Assembly (NCBI RefSeq): GCF_018612915.1 | Contig: NZ_JAGGRL010000001.1 | Coordinates: 124,001-188,000, forward strand | Source: Stenotrophomonas sp. ISL-67 | GTDB lineage: Bacteria > Pseudomonadota > Gammaproteobacteria > Xanthomonadales > Xanthomonadaceae | DNA length: 64,000 nt | Direction of reading: 5' to 3' | In this document: positions 37,825 through 48,114 of the stretch, in pieces | Layout: each line of letters starts with the position of its first letter | How positions within the stretch are numbered: the first letter of the stretch is position 1 | Translations under genes and position numbers: made by a program | The notes under the pieces: model-generated | Told to the model about the DNA's origin: nothing | What the model saw: the letters and a program-made list of their open reading frames with translations, nothing else | Database searches by the model: none

Positions 37825-38949
37825 ATGCGCCGCAGCCTCTTTGTAATGACGATCCTCGCGCTGTGCCTGCCGGTGGCCACGATGGCCCAGAGCGGCATGC
37901 GCACCGAAGGCGACGTGGCCACGGCCAGCGGGGCCTACGAGGCCGAAGTGCCGGTCAACAGCCAGGGCGAGGCCGACCGCAACGGGGCCCTGGCCCGCGC
38001 GCTGGGCAACGTGCTGACCAAGCTGTCGGGCGACCGCAGCGTGCTGTCCCGCCCGGGCGTGATGCAGGCCCTGCGCGATGCGAAGAACTACGTGGCCAGC
38101 TATGACTACCGCCAGGACCAGAGCACCTCGGCAACCGGCGCCCCCAGCTACCGCACCATGCTGGTGGCGCGGTTCCGCCAGGACGACGTCGACGGTCTGA
38201 TCGGCGCGCTGGGCCTGCCGCTGTGGCCGCAGCCGCGGCCCAAGCCGGTGGTCTGGCTGGCCATCGATGATGGTTCCGGCCCGCGGCTGGTCACCGTGCA
38301 GCAGGCCAATGCGGCCCGCCCGCTGCTGAACCGGGCCATCGAGCGCGGCTACAAGCTCGGCCTGCCCACCGGCAGTGCCGCCGAGCAGGCCGTGGTCGGC
38401 TCGATCTGGCGCCAGGACACCGCTGCCGTGGCCCGCGCCTCCTCGCGCTATGCCCCGCCGATGCAGCTGGTCGGCAAGCTCTACCGCGACACGACGGGCG
38501 GCTGGGTGGCCGACTGGGTGTTCGTGGACGGCGGCAAAGAGCTGAACAAGTGGACCGTCAAGGACAGCGACGCCCGCCGCGCGATGTCCAGCGGCGCCGA
38601 CGGCGCGGCGGACGCGCTGGTCAAGCGTTACGCCAAGGCCGGTGCGGCCACCGGCGCGGCCGGCACCTACACCATCGCCGTGACCGGGGTGGACAGCGCC
38701 GAAGACTACATGCGCCTTGCCGCTGGCCTGCGCGAGAACCCGGTGGTGCGCAACATCACCCCGCTGCGCGCTTCGGGCAACCGCCTGGAGCTGTCGCTGG
38801 AAATGACCGCCGGCCTGGCCGGGCTGAACCGCATGCTGGGCGACAACGGCGTGATCGTGCCGCTGGATCCGCTGCCGGCGCCGATCGATGAGGACGCAGC
38901 ACCCGGCACCCCGCCGCCGCCCGCCAGCAACGAGTACCGCCTGCGATGA
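37825..38949 (+). CDS. DUF2066 periplasmic protein
   Basis: A 374-residue exported protein with a signal peptide (LFVMTILALCLPVATMA) and the DUF2066 domain (YEAEVPVNSQGEADRNGALARALGNVL, PVVWLAIDDGSGP). The ATG at 37825 is chosen because GGAAG lies 5 bp upstream; an ATG four codons earlier is possible. The tail is Pro-rich. It overlaps perM by 4 bp in the conserved purM / DUF2066-perM-hda arrangement. Function unknown. Confidence 0.85.
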   Translation: MRRSLFVMTILALCLPVATMAQSGMRTEGDVATASGAYEAEVPVNSQGEADRNGALARALGNVLTKLSGDRSVLSRPGVMQALRDAKNYVASYDYRQDQSTSATGAPSYRTMLVARFRQDDVDGLIGALGLPLWPQPRPKPVVWLAIDDGSGPRLVTVQQANAARPLLNRAIERGYKLGLPTGSAAEQAVVGSIWRQDTAAVARASSRYAPPMQLVGKLYRDTTGGWVADWVFVDGGKELNKWTVKDSDARRAMSSGADGAADALVKRYAKAGAATGAAGTYTIAVTGVDSAEDYMRLAAGLRENPVVRNITPLRASGNRLELSLEMTAGLAGLNRMLGDNGVIVPLDPLPAPIDEDAAPGTPPPPASNEYRLR

Positions 38950-40115
38950 TCCTGACACCGGAAGCCGAGATCGCGCAGTTCCTGCGCCGCATCAAGTACA
39001 TCCTGTTCGCGCTGGCGGTGGGGTGGGTGGTGTGGCTGCTGGCCCCGATCCTGACCCCGTTCGTGCTGGCCCTGGCGCTGGCCTGGCTGGGCGACCCGCT
39101 GGTGGACCGGATCGAGGCCACCGGCCGTTCGCGCAATACCGGCGTGGTACTGGTGTTCGTGGCGATGGTGCTGGTGATCACCGCCGCGCTGCTGATCCTG
39201 GTGCCGATGATCGAGCGCCAGATTTCGACCCTGATCGCGGCCGTTCCGCAGGCCCAGCTGTGGCTGATGCAGCACGGCATTCCCTGGTTCGAGCAGAAGA
39301 CCGGGATGGAAATCATGCCGTGGCTGGAACCGGACCGCCTGATTGAATGGGTGCGCAGTCACTGGGAGCAGGCGGGCGGCTTCGCCAAGACCTTCTTCGG
39401 TTACGTCTCGCGATCGGGCTTTGCGATGGTGACCTGGGTGGTCAACATCCTGCTGCTGCCGATCCTGGCGTTCTACTTCCTGCGCGACTGGGACAAACTG
39501 GTCGAGCGCGTCGCCTCGACCATCCCGCGCAACCACGTGGCCACCATCACCAAGCTGGCGCGTGAGTCCAACGAGGTGCTGGGCGCGTTCATCCGCGGCC
39601 AGTTCCTGGTAATGGTCGCGCTGGGCCTGATCTACGCCATCGGCCTGTCGCTGGTGGGCCTGAAGCTGGGCCTGCTGATCGGCCTGATCGCCGGCCTGAT
39701 CAGCTTCATCCCGTACCTGGGTGCGACCACCGGCATCGTCATGGCAGTGCTGGCCGCGCTGGTGCAGGCGCAGGGCTTCGACCTGAAGCTGCTGCTCCTG
39801 GTGGGCATGGTGTTCACCGCGGGGCAGTTGCTGGAAAGCTATGTGCTCACCCCACGCATCGTCGGCGACAAGATCGGCCTGCACCCGGTGGCGGTGATCT
39901 TCGCGGTGATGGCAGGTGGCCAGCTGTTCGGCTTCCTGGGCATGCTGCTGGCGCTGCCGGTGGCGGCGGTGAGCAATGTGCTGCTGCGATATGCGCACCT
40001 TCGTTATCGCGAAAGCGAACTGTATGCCGGCGAAAAGACCGCGATCGTGCTTGATTCATACATCGAGAAACCGACCCTGGTCGTCGATGCGCCCAAGGGC
40101 CCGGACCTGCAGTGA
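38946..40115 (+). CDS. perM: AI-2E family transporter (PerM-like permease)
   Basis: A 389-residue inner-membrane protein of the AI-2 exporter superfamily with about seven to eight helices. Conserved blocks are NILLLPILAFYFLRDWDKL, GAFIRGQFLVMVALGLIYAIGLSLVGL, LISFIPYLGATTGI and LTPRIVGDKIGLHPVAVIFAVMAGGQLFGFLGMLLALPVAAV-like near the end. It overlaps both neighbours by 4 bp. Linked to hda across gammaproteobacteria; its substrate is not settled. Confidence 0.9.
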   Translation: MILTPEAEIAQFLRRIKYILFALAVGWVVWLLAPILTPFVLALALAWLGDPLVDRIEATGRSRNTGVVLVFVAMVLVITAALLILVPMIERQISTLIAAVPQAQLWLMQHGIPWFEQKTGMEIMPWLEPDRLIEWVRSHWEQAGGFAKTFFGYVSRSGFAMVTWVVNILLLPILAFYFLRDWDKLVERVASTIPRNHVATITKLARESNEVLGAFIRGQFLVMVALGLIYAIGLSLVGLKLGLLIGLIAGLISFIPYLGATTGIVMAVLAALVQAQGFDLKLLLLVGMVFTAGQLLESYVLTPRIVGDKIGLHPVAVIFAVMAGGQLFGFLGMLLALPVAAVSNVLLRYAHLRYRESELYAGEKTAIVLDSYIEKPTLVVDAPKGPDLQ

Positions 40116-40822
40116 GCGTAGTGCCGCAACTGCCGCTTGCCCTGCGCTACCCGCAGGACGAGCGGCTGGAAACCTTCATCGGCGCGCCCGATGGTGCGCT
40201 GGCGCAGCTGCGCGCCATTGCCGTGGGCGAGGACCCGCATTGGGTGTACCTGGAAGGGGCGGCCGGCACCGGCAAGACCCACCAGGCGCTGGCGATGTGT
40301 TCGCTGGCCGAGCAGGTTGGGCGGCAGCCGACCTACCTGCCACTGAAGGCGGTGGTGGGGCGTGTGCGTGCGGCGCTGGAATCGCTGGAAGGACGCGACC
40401 TGGTGACGCTGGACGGGCTTGATGCCGTTGCGGGGCGGCGCGACGATGAAGTGGCACTGTTCGATTTCCACAACCGTGCGCGCAGTGCCGGCATTACCTT
40501 GATGTACACCGCGCAGCACGCGCCGGACCTGCTGGGCCTGGTGTTGCCGGACCTGCGCTCGCGCCTGCAGCAGTGCGTGCGCGTGGTACTGCAGCCGCTG
40601 GACGACGAAGGCCGCGCGGCGGTGCTGCGCGAGCGTGCGGCGCGGCGGGGGCTGTCGATCGACGAAGCGGCCATCGAGTGGTTGCTGACCCGCACCGGCC
40701 GCGAGCTGGGCAGCCTGGTCAGCCTGCTGGACTGGCTGGACCGCGAATCGCTCGCCGCGCAGCGGCGCATCACCGTGCCGTTTCTGAGGCAGGTGGTGGA
40801 AGAGGGTTCGCAAAGGTTGTGA
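40112..40822 (+). CDS. hda: DnaA regulatory inactivator Hda
   Basis: AAA+ protein of 236 residues that, with the DNA clamp, stimulates ATP hydrolysis by DnaA and limits re-initiation. The N-terminal clamp-binding motif QLPLAL is at 6-11. Walker A GAAGTGKT is at 49-56. Arginine-rich AAA+ lid sequence follows. The GTG start overlaps the perM stop. Confidence 0.94.
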   Translation: MSVVPQLPLALRYPQDERLETFIGAPDGALAQLRAIAVGEDPHWVYLEGAAGTGKTHQALAMCSLAEQVGRQPTYLPLKAVVGRVRAALESLEGRDLVTLDGLDAVAGRRDDEVALFDFHNRARSAGITLMYTAQHAPDLLGLVLPDLRSRLQQCVRVVLQPLDDEGRAAVLRERAARRGLSIDEAAIEWLLTRTGRELGSLVSLLDWLDRESLAAQRRITVPFLRQVVEEGSQRL

Positions 40823-40831
40823 TGCTCTGAC

Positions 40832-42708
<1,877 letters not shown>

Positions 42709-42754
42709 CGAAACGGCGCCAGGTGGCGCTCGGGGAAAAGAGGGGGGAGGGTGT

Positions 42755-43024
42755 TCAGCGTTTGCTGCTGAAAAGGCGCAGCACGGCCAGCACCGCGATG
42801 GCCCCCAGGAGGGCGCCGATGAAGCCGGCCGGTTCACCGCGCGAGTACCAGCCCATGTACTGGCCGAACCACCCGGCGACCAGCGCGCCGACGATGCCGA
42901 GCACGATGGTCAGCAGGCAGCCCATGCGGTTGTTGCCGGGCATCACGAAGCGCCCGAGCAGGCCGACCACGAAGCCGACCAGGATGATGTAGAGCCAGCT
43001 GGAGCTGCCGAACAGACCATTCAT
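42755..43024 (-). CDS. GlsB/YeaQ/YmgE family stress-associated membrane protein
   Basis: An 89-residue protein with three transmembrane helices in the transglycosylase-associated (YeaQ/YmgE) family. Glycine-rich blocks LVGFVVGLLGRFVMPG, LLTIVLGIVGALVAGWFG and GFIGALLGAIAVLAVL match the pattern. Such proteins are general-stress membrane components of unknown mechanism. It lies between amgK and a GTAG repeat. Confidence 0.9.
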   Translation of the reverse strand: MNGLFGSSSWLYIILVGFVVGLLGRFVMPGNNRMGCLLTIVLGIVGALVAGWFGQYMGWYSRGEPAGFIGALLGAIAVLAVLRLFSSKR

Positions 43025-43079
43025 CGCGTGATTCCTGCAGGTGATGGACGCAGCCTATCAAAAGGCTGCGTCCCTCGAC

Positions 43080-43131
43080 GTAGCGCCGGGCTCTGCCCGG
43101 CTGTCGGCGGCCGGGCAGAGCCCGGCGCTAC
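43080..43131. repeat. GTAG...CTAC inverted repeat (SMAG-like)
   Basis: A 52-bp unit that begins GTAGCGCCGGGCTCTGCCCG and ends GGCAGAGCCCGGCGCTAC, an almost perfect long inverted repeat, between two minus-strand genes. Confidence 0.85.
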
Positions 43132-43143
43132 GCTACGCGTCCG

Positions 43144-44655
43144 TCAGCAGCAGCCGTGGCCGCCGTGGCGGGTGCCGCTGTCGGCAGCCACCGGCGAGCC
43201 GCTGGTTTCGCCGCGCAGGCTGGCCGCGTAATGCTCGCTGATCACCTTGGACACGCACGCGGTCACGCGCTTGCCCATTGGGATGTGCAGGAACTCGTTC
43301 GGGCCGTGCGCGTTGGAATGCGGGCCGAGCACGCCGGTGATCATGAACTGCGCACCCGGGAACTTCTCGCCCAGCATGCCCATGAACGGGATCGAGCCGC
43401 CTTCACCCATGTACATCGCCGGCTTGCCGAAGAAGGTCTGGCTGGCCGCGTCGATGGCCTGGGTCAGCCACGGCGCCATCGCCGGCGCGTTCCAGCCCGA
43501 GGAGGCCTTTTCCAGGTCCAGCTTCACTTCCGCGCCGTTCGGCGGGTCGCGCAGCAGGGCTTCCTTCAGCAGTTCGCCGCAGGCCTTGCCGTCGGCGGTC
43601 GGCGGCAGGCGCAGCGACAGCTTCACCGCGGTATGCGGGCGCAGCACGTTGCCGGCCGAGGCCAGCGGCGGCATCCCGTCCATGCCGGTCACCGACAGCG
43701 CCGGGCGCCAAGTGCGGTTGAGCACCAGCTCGGTGAGGTCGTCATTCATCGGCTTGAGCCCGTCGACCATCGGGAACTTCTCGAAGATCTCGGTATCCAC
43801 CACCTCGGCGGCGCGCTTGGCCTGGGCCTGGCGCTCTTCCGGGATTTCAACGTGCATGCCGTCGAGCAGGATACGGCCGGTGTTCTCGTCCTCGATCCGC
43901 GACAGCAGCTGGCGCAGCAGGCGGAAGCTGGACGGCACCACGCCGGACGCATCGCCGGAGTGCACGCCTTCGTTGAGTACCTTCACCGAGAAGTTGCCGC
44001 CGGTCAGGCCGCGCAGCGAGGTGGTGCACCACAGCTGGTCGTAGTTGGCGCAGCCCGAATCCAGGCACACCACCAGCGACGGCTTGCCGATGCGGTCGGC
44101 CAGGTGGTCCACGTAGGCCGGCAGGTCGTAGCTGCCCGATTCCTCGCAGGCTTCGATCAGTACCACGCAGCGCGCGTGCGGCAGGTTCTGTTCCTGCAGG
44201 GCCAGCACTGCGGCCAGCGAGCCATAGATGGCGTAGCCGTCATCGGCGCCACCACGGCCGTACAGCTTGTCGCCGCGCAGCACCGGGATCCACGGGCCCA
44301 GGTCATCGTCCCAGCCGGTCATTTCCGGCTGCTTGTCCAGGTGGCCGTACAACAGGATGGTGTCGTCGCCGGTTTCGGCGCCGGTGGCGGGAATTTCCAG
44401 CAGCAGCAACGGCGTGCGGCCTTCCAGGCGCACCACCTCGACCTTCAGGCCCGGCAACGACTGGGCGTTGGCCCAGGTTTCCATCAGGGTGACGGCCTGC
44501 TCCATGTAGCCGTTTTCGACCCAATTGGCGTCGAACATCGGCGATTTGTTGGGGATACGGATGTATTCGACCAATTGCGGAACGATCTCGCTGTCCCACT
44601 TTTCACTGACGAATTGGCCGAGCTTGGCGCTGTCCATCTGGTACTCCGAGTGCAT
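43144..44655 (-). CDS. M20 family metallopeptidase (dipeptidase-like)
   Basis: A 503-residue zinc peptidase of the M20 family, CNDP/DapE-like. Metal-site blocks are ILLYGHLDKQPEM (His/Asp), YGRGGADDGYA (bridging Asp), the catalytic Glu pair in EACEESGSYDLPAY, and a late His in GVLGPHSNAHGPNEFL. The extreme C-terminus has an unusual Cys-Cys end (GGHGCC). No signal peptide, so it is cytosolic and probably acts on dipeptides; exact substrates are not readable. Confidence 0.9.
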   Translation of the reverse strand: MHSEYQMDSAKLGQFVSEKWDSEIVPQLVEYIRIPNKSPMFDANWVENGYMEQAVTLMETWANAQSLPGLKVEVVRLEGRTPLLLLEIPATGAETGDDTILLYGHLDKQPEMTGWDDDLGPWIPVLRGDKLYGRGGADDGYAIYGSLAAVLALQEQNLPHARCVVLIEACEESGSYDLPAYVDHLADRIGKPSLVVCLDSGCANYDQLWCTTSLRGLTGGNFSVKVLNEGVHSGDASGVVPSSFRLLRQLLSRIEDENTGRILLDGMHVEIPEERQAQAKRAAEVVDTEIFEKFPMVDGLKPMNDDLTELVLNRTWRPALSVTGMDGMPPLASAGNVLRPHTAVKLSLRLPPTADGKACGELLKEALLRDPPNGAEVKLDLEKASSGWNAPAMAPWLTQAIDAASQTFFGKPAMYMGEGGSIPFMGMLGEKFPGAQFMITGVLGPHSNAHGPNEFLHIPMGKRVTACVSKVISEHYAASLRGETSGSPVAADSGTRHGGHGCC

Positions 44656-44690
44656 ATGGCTGATCCCGCCATTCTACGCCTGCACCGGGG

Positions 44691-44706
44691 GTAGGGATTT
44701 CCCTAC
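44691..44706. promoter_or_regulatory. 16-bp perfect palindrome upstream of the comEA-like gene
   Basis: GTAGGGATTTCCCTAC is a perfect inverted repeat lying 131 bp before the comEA-like gene and 36 bp upstream of the M20 gene start. It has the size of a dimeric regulator operator. No regulator is assigned. Confidence 0.4.
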
Positions 44707-44836
44707 ACCACGTCAGGTATTTAGCTGGCTGTGTGAAGGTGATGTGGACGATAGGCTGTGTGTATGTGGCGAGGGACACTGACTGCTCCGACGGGATGCC
44801 GGCAGGAGTCGGTCCAAAGTCACAGGGAGCTACACG

Positions 44837-45166
44837 GTGGGGCCTTGGTTTTCGTGGAAGGCGCTTGTGCTGGGACTGCTGTTGACCGGAACCGCCCTGG
44901 CGGCCGAACGGATCAACATCAACACCGCCGACGCGTCGACGCTGCAGCAGGGATTGGCGAACGTGGGGCCGCACAAGGCCCAGGCGATCGTCGCGTACCG
45001 GCGACAACACGGACCTTTCCTCCGGGTCGAGGACCTGGCACGGGTGAAAGGGATAGGGACAGCAACGGTCGAACGGAATCGGCGACGGATGACGGTGGGG
45101 GCCAGGGTGGCGCCCACGGCGGCACCGCCCAGGAGGGCAGTACCGGCACCCGTACCAAGGCGCTGA
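44837..45166 (+). CDS. ComEA-like helix-hairpin-helix DNA-binding protein
   Basis: A 109-residue exported protein with a signal peptide (LVLGLLLTGTALA) and a helix-hairpin-helix domain starting INTADASTLQQGLANVGPHK, with a second hairpin at LARVKGIGTATVERN. It matches ComEA-type periplasmic DNA receptors used in natural transformation together with type IV pili (pilT and pilU are in this window). The GTG at 44837 follows GGAG and CACG. The tail is rich in Pro, Ala and Arg. Confidence 0.88.
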   Translation: MGPWFSWKALVLGLLLTGTALAAERININTADASTLQQGLANVGPHKAQAIVAYRRQHGPFLRVEDLARVKGIGTATVERNRRRMTVGARVAPTAAPPRRAVPAPVPRR

Positions 45167-45425
45167 CGTAAGGGATTCGGTCGCGACCGGCACGACGCCG
45201 GTCACGGTTGCAGGGCAGGAGCCGGCAACCACGGCAGCTGCACGGAGGCGGCACGCAGGGACGCAGCGCGGAAGGATTGGCGCGGATCCACCAGGACGGT
45301 GGCATCCAGACCCGGGAAGGGGAGGGATGGCGGAACAATATACGGCCGAGTGCATGGAGCATGGCCGGCACCCACACTGGGCAGGACGCACAGGGGGAAG
45401 GCGGGATGCCGACAAGGATGTAATG
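45167..45425. other. Non-coding tract downstream of the comEA-like gene
   Basis: About 260 bp without a convincing gene on either strand. It is purine-rich on the plus strand (many GGAGG and GGCA runs) and ends in the strong terminator at 45426-45466, so it may be a long 3' untranslated region or encode a small RNA. Confidence 0.4.
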
Positions 45426-45466
45426 ATTGCCCGGTTTTCACACGGAGGTGTGGCCGGGCAATTTTG
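45426..45466 (+). terminator. Strong intrinsic terminator
   Basis: ATTGCCCGG and CCGGGCAAT form an outer stem with an inner CACAC-GGAG-GTGTG stem, followed by TTTTG. It closes the comEA-like transcript or a small RNA inside the preceding tract. Confidence 0.75.
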
Positions 45467-45481
45467 TTTGTGGCTGTTTGG

Positions 45482-45602
45482 CTTCGGTGGGTTTCAACGT
45501 CGGCCAGGTCCGTGTCGCCGCGCGTGTTGCGGTGTTGGATGCTTGGGCCGCGCTGCGCGCGGTTGACACGCATGGCGTGTCACTACGAATTGTGACGTGC
45601 GC
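45482..45602 (+). repeat. RAYT-associated extended repeat, copy D with exchanged hairpin
   Basis: This copy shares the flank CTTCGG...GATGCTTGGGCCGCGCTGCG and the 3' flank CTACGAATTGT with the copies near the RAYT gene. Between them the CCGGCC hairpin is replaced by TGACACGCATGGCGTGTCA. A second arm GACACGCCATGCGTGTC follows at about 45640. Confidence 0.7.
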
Positions 45603-45683
45603 AGGACGATGGCGTTGGCCATATCGGGCATCATGCGTAGCGACACGCCATGCGTGTCCTCGACCCACCCGAAGGATGCCTAC

Positions 45684-46733
45684 ATGCTCTCGCGTCGCGC
45701 GCTGCTGACTTTCGCCGCCGGTTCCCTGATCGCCGGTTCGGCTCTCCCGGCATGGGCTGCCACAACGCCCACCAGCACCGCTGCCCCCGCCGGCCCCACC
45801 GACCTCAAGCCTGGCCAGTTCCTCTGGCATCCGGAAATCTCGCCGGCCGGTCCGATCGTGCTGGTGGTCAGTCTAGACGAGCAACGCGCCTATGTGTATC
45901 GCAACGGCATCGCGATCGGCCTGAGCACGATCAGCTCGGGCAAGGCCGGGCATGAAACGCCGACCGGGGTGTTCACCATCCTGCAGAAGGACAAGGACCA
46001 CAAATCCAACCTCTACAACAGCGCGCCCATGCCCTACATGCAGCGGCTGACCTGGGATGGCATCGCGCTGCATGGCGGCAACCTGCCGGGTCACCCGGCC
46101 TCGCACGGCTGCGTACGCCTGCCGCAGGCGTTCGCGCAGAAGCTGTTCGGCGAAACCAAGCGCGGCGATACCGTGGTGGTGGCCGATGCCAAGTCTGCGC
46201 CGATGACGCTGGCCTACCCGGCGGTACTGGCCCCGGTCAACAGCACCGGCAAGACGCTGCTGGAAACCACCAACGCGCCGGACCAGTACTGGAATGACAG
46301 CGCCGCACCCTCGGGCCAGGTGGGCATCCTGGTCAGCCTGCACGACCAGCGCGTATACGTGCTGCGCGATGGCGTGCTGATCGGTGAGTCGCGACTGGAA
46401 GCCAAGGCGCTGCCGGCGTTCGAAGGCACCACCCTGTTCGTGATGCAGGACGGCTATGCGGACACCGCCAGCCCGCTCGATGCCACGCAGAAGCTGCACA
46501 CGTGGACCGCCTACCCGCTGTTGGGCCAGAGCGCAGGCAACGCCAGCCCGGACCTGCTGGCCACGCCCAGCCTGCCGATGGCGCTGCCGCCGTCGTTTGC
46601 CGCGCAACTGTACAAGGCGCTGGTGCCGGGCACCACGCTGCTGGTGACCAGCCTGCCGGCGGTTCGGCCGGTCGCGGATGAACAGAACCTGCAACCTGTC
46701 TTGGAATCCGACTCGGGCGGGGCCACGTTGTAG
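45684..46733 (+). CDS. L,D-transpeptidase with degenerate second domain
   Basis: A 349-residue exported YkuD enzyme that forms 3-3 peptidoglycan crosslinks or attaches proteins. The N-terminus MLSRRALLTFAAGSL resembles a twin-arginine signal cut near AWA. The catalytic domain carries H130, H141 and C143 (PASHGCVRLP). A second half repeats the opening strands (VGILVSLHDQRVYVLRDG against IVLVVSLDEQRAYVYRNG) but lacks the SHGC motif, so it looks like a decayed duplicate. GAAGGA precedes the ATG. The adjacent gene is also an L,D-transpeptidase. Confidence 0.88.
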   Translation: MLSRRALLTFAAGSLIAGSALPAWAATTPTSTAAPAGPTDLKPGQFLWHPEISPAGPIVLVVSLDEQRAYVYRNGIAIGLSTISSGKAGHETPTGVFTILQKDKDHKSNLYNSAPMPYMQRLTWDGIALHGGNLPGHPASHGCVRLPQAFAQKLFGETKRGDTVVVADAKSAPMTLAYPAVLAPVNSTGKTLLETTNAPDQYWNDSAAPSGQVGILVSLHDQRVYVLRDGVLIGESRLEAKALPAFEGTTLFVMQDGYADTASPLDATQKLHTWTAYPLLGQSAGNASPDLLATPSLPMALPPSFAAQLYKALVPGTTLLVTSLPAVRPVADEQNLQPVLESDSGGATL

Positions 46734-46735
46734 CC

Positions 46736-47488
46736 ATGGCTGGCCGCATTCCGCTTTCCCTGCTGATGGGTATCACCGCGCTCGCCCTCCCCGGGGGCGA
46801 TGCGAGTGCCGGTAGCGCCGGCCGTCGGCCGGCCCAGGCGGTATCGGGGGTCGGCCAACGGCCGGCGCTACCGGCAGAACAGATGGTCGAGATGATGGCG
46901 CGCGCCGCGCCCAATGCGGACCGCAAGGTGCTGGAGTTGGCCGCCAACGCCATGACCTGCGCGCTGCGCCGTCCGGAGCTGGGGGTCGACCCGGGTCGCT
47001 TGAGCGTGATCGACTATTCGCGTCCCTCCACCGAGCAGCGCATGTGGGTGTTCGACCTGGCCCACCAGAAGCTCCTGTTCGAGGAGTGGGTTGCGCATGG
47101 CCGCAACAGTGGCGGCAACGCGACCGAGCATTTCTCCAACCGCGATGGCAGTTTCATGTCCAGCCTGGGCGCGTTCACCGCCAAGGAGACCTACATGGGC
47201 GGCAACGGGTACTCGCTGCGGTTGGAGGGGCTGGAGCCGGGCTTCAATGACAAGGCGCGCGACCGCGCCATCGTCATCCACGGCGCGCCGTACGTGAACC
47301 CCACCATCGCCCGGCTGCAGGGCCGGCTTGGGCGAAGCCTGGGCTGCCCGGCGGTGCGCCTGACGGTGGCGCGGCCGTTGATCGACAGCCTGCGGGGCGG
47401 GGCGATGGTATTCGCCTATTACCCCGACAATGACTGGCTGGCGCGCTCGCAGCTGCTCAGCAGCGACTGCGGCGGCAGCGTCGGCTGA
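46736..47488 (+). CDS. Murein L,D-transpeptidase catalytic domain protein with in-frame repeat
   Basis: A 250-residue exported protein with catalytic H182 (VIHGAPYV) and C204 (RSLGCPAVRL), matching the YkuD-like murein L,D-transpeptidase catalytic family. A signal peptide (LSLLMGITALALPGGDASA) is followed at codons 26-46 by residues encoded by a complete GTAG...CTAC repeat pair (GSAGRRPAQAVSGVGQRPAL), which keeps the frame open. It starts 2 bp after the previous L,D-transpeptidase stop. The repeat lies in the linker, so activity is probably kept. Confidence 0.88.
   Translation: MAGRIPLSLLMGITALALPGGDASAGSAGRRPAQAVSGVGQRPALPAEQMVEMMARAAPNADRKVLELAANAMTCALRRPELGVDPGRLSVIDYSRPSTEQRMWVFDLAHQKLLFEEWVAHGRNSGGNATEHFSNRDGSFMSSLGAFTAKETYMGGNGYSLRLEGLEPGFNDKARDRAIVIHGAPYVNPTIARLQGRLGRSLGCPAVRLTVARPLIDSLRGGAMVFAYYPDNDWLARSQLLSSDCGGSVG
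46812..46871. repeat. GTAG...CTAC repeat pair inside a coding sequence
   Basis: A 60-bp dimer that begins GTAGCGCCGGCCGTCGGCCG and ends GGCCAACGGCCGGCGCTAC. Its 60 bp equal 20 codons, so the reading frame of the L,D-transpeptidase is preserved. Confidence 0.9.
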
Positions 47489-47502
47489 GGCACAATGGTG
47501 GC

Positions 47503-48102
47503 ATGTCGACCGCCACCGCACTGAGCGCTGCCACGCGCGTCATCCCGAGTTTCGAATACCGCCGCGAGCGTTGGCGGAATGGCCTGGGCTGGACGCGCGA
47601 GATCCTGCGCGTGCCAGACAGCGACGACTGGCAGGTGCGCTTGTCGATTGCCGAGATCGAACAGGATGCGGCGTTCTCGGTGTTCCCGGGCATCGAGCGC
47701 GAGCTGGTGCTGCTGCGCGGGGAAGGACTACGGCTGCGCTTCGCCGATGGTGCGGTGCATGCATTGATGCCGCCACACGATCGCCTGCGCTTTGCCGGCG
47801 AAGCGGAGGTCCAGGGCGAGCTGGTGGACGGGGTGACCCACGACTTCAACCTGATGTGGCGGCGCGACCAGGTGGATGCCGAACTGCTGCACCGCCCGCT
47901 GGTGGGCAGCATGTTCTTCTTCACCGAACCGGGCACGGCGTGGGCGATCCATGTGTTGGCCGGGCAGGCGCTGTTCGAAGGCGAGCCGGATCTGCCGCCG
48001 TTGCAGCAGGGAGATACCGCGTGGCTGGCGGCAGGACCGCGGCGTCGCTTTGCGTTGCGCGGTGGTGGCGAGCTGCTGGCGATTCGTGTGGACAAACGAT
48101 GA
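47503..48102 (+). CDS. HutD/Ves family cupin protein
   Basis: A 199-residue cytosolic cupin of the HutD/Ves family. Typical segments are RWRNGLGWTREIL near the start, WQVRLSIAEIEQDAAFSVFPGIER, LPPHDRLRF-like middle sequence, and VDGVTHDFNLMWRRD. In Pseudomonas HutD sits with histidine-utilisation genes, and Ves in E. coli is cold-induced; here no hut genes adjoin, so a general role is more likely. A MITE-like element begins 12 bp after the stop. Confidence 0.85.
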   Translation: MSTATALSAATRVIPSFEYRRERWRNGLGWTREILRVPDSDDWQVRLSIAEIEQDAAFSVFPGIERELVLLRGEGLRLRFADGAVHALMPPHDRLRFAGEAEVQGELVDGVTHDFNLMWRRDQVDAELLHRPLVGSMFFFTEPGTAWAIHVLAGQALFEGEPDLPPLQQGDTAWLAAGPRRRFALRGGGELLAIRVDKR

Positions 48103-48114
48103 TGTCGACTTGCT

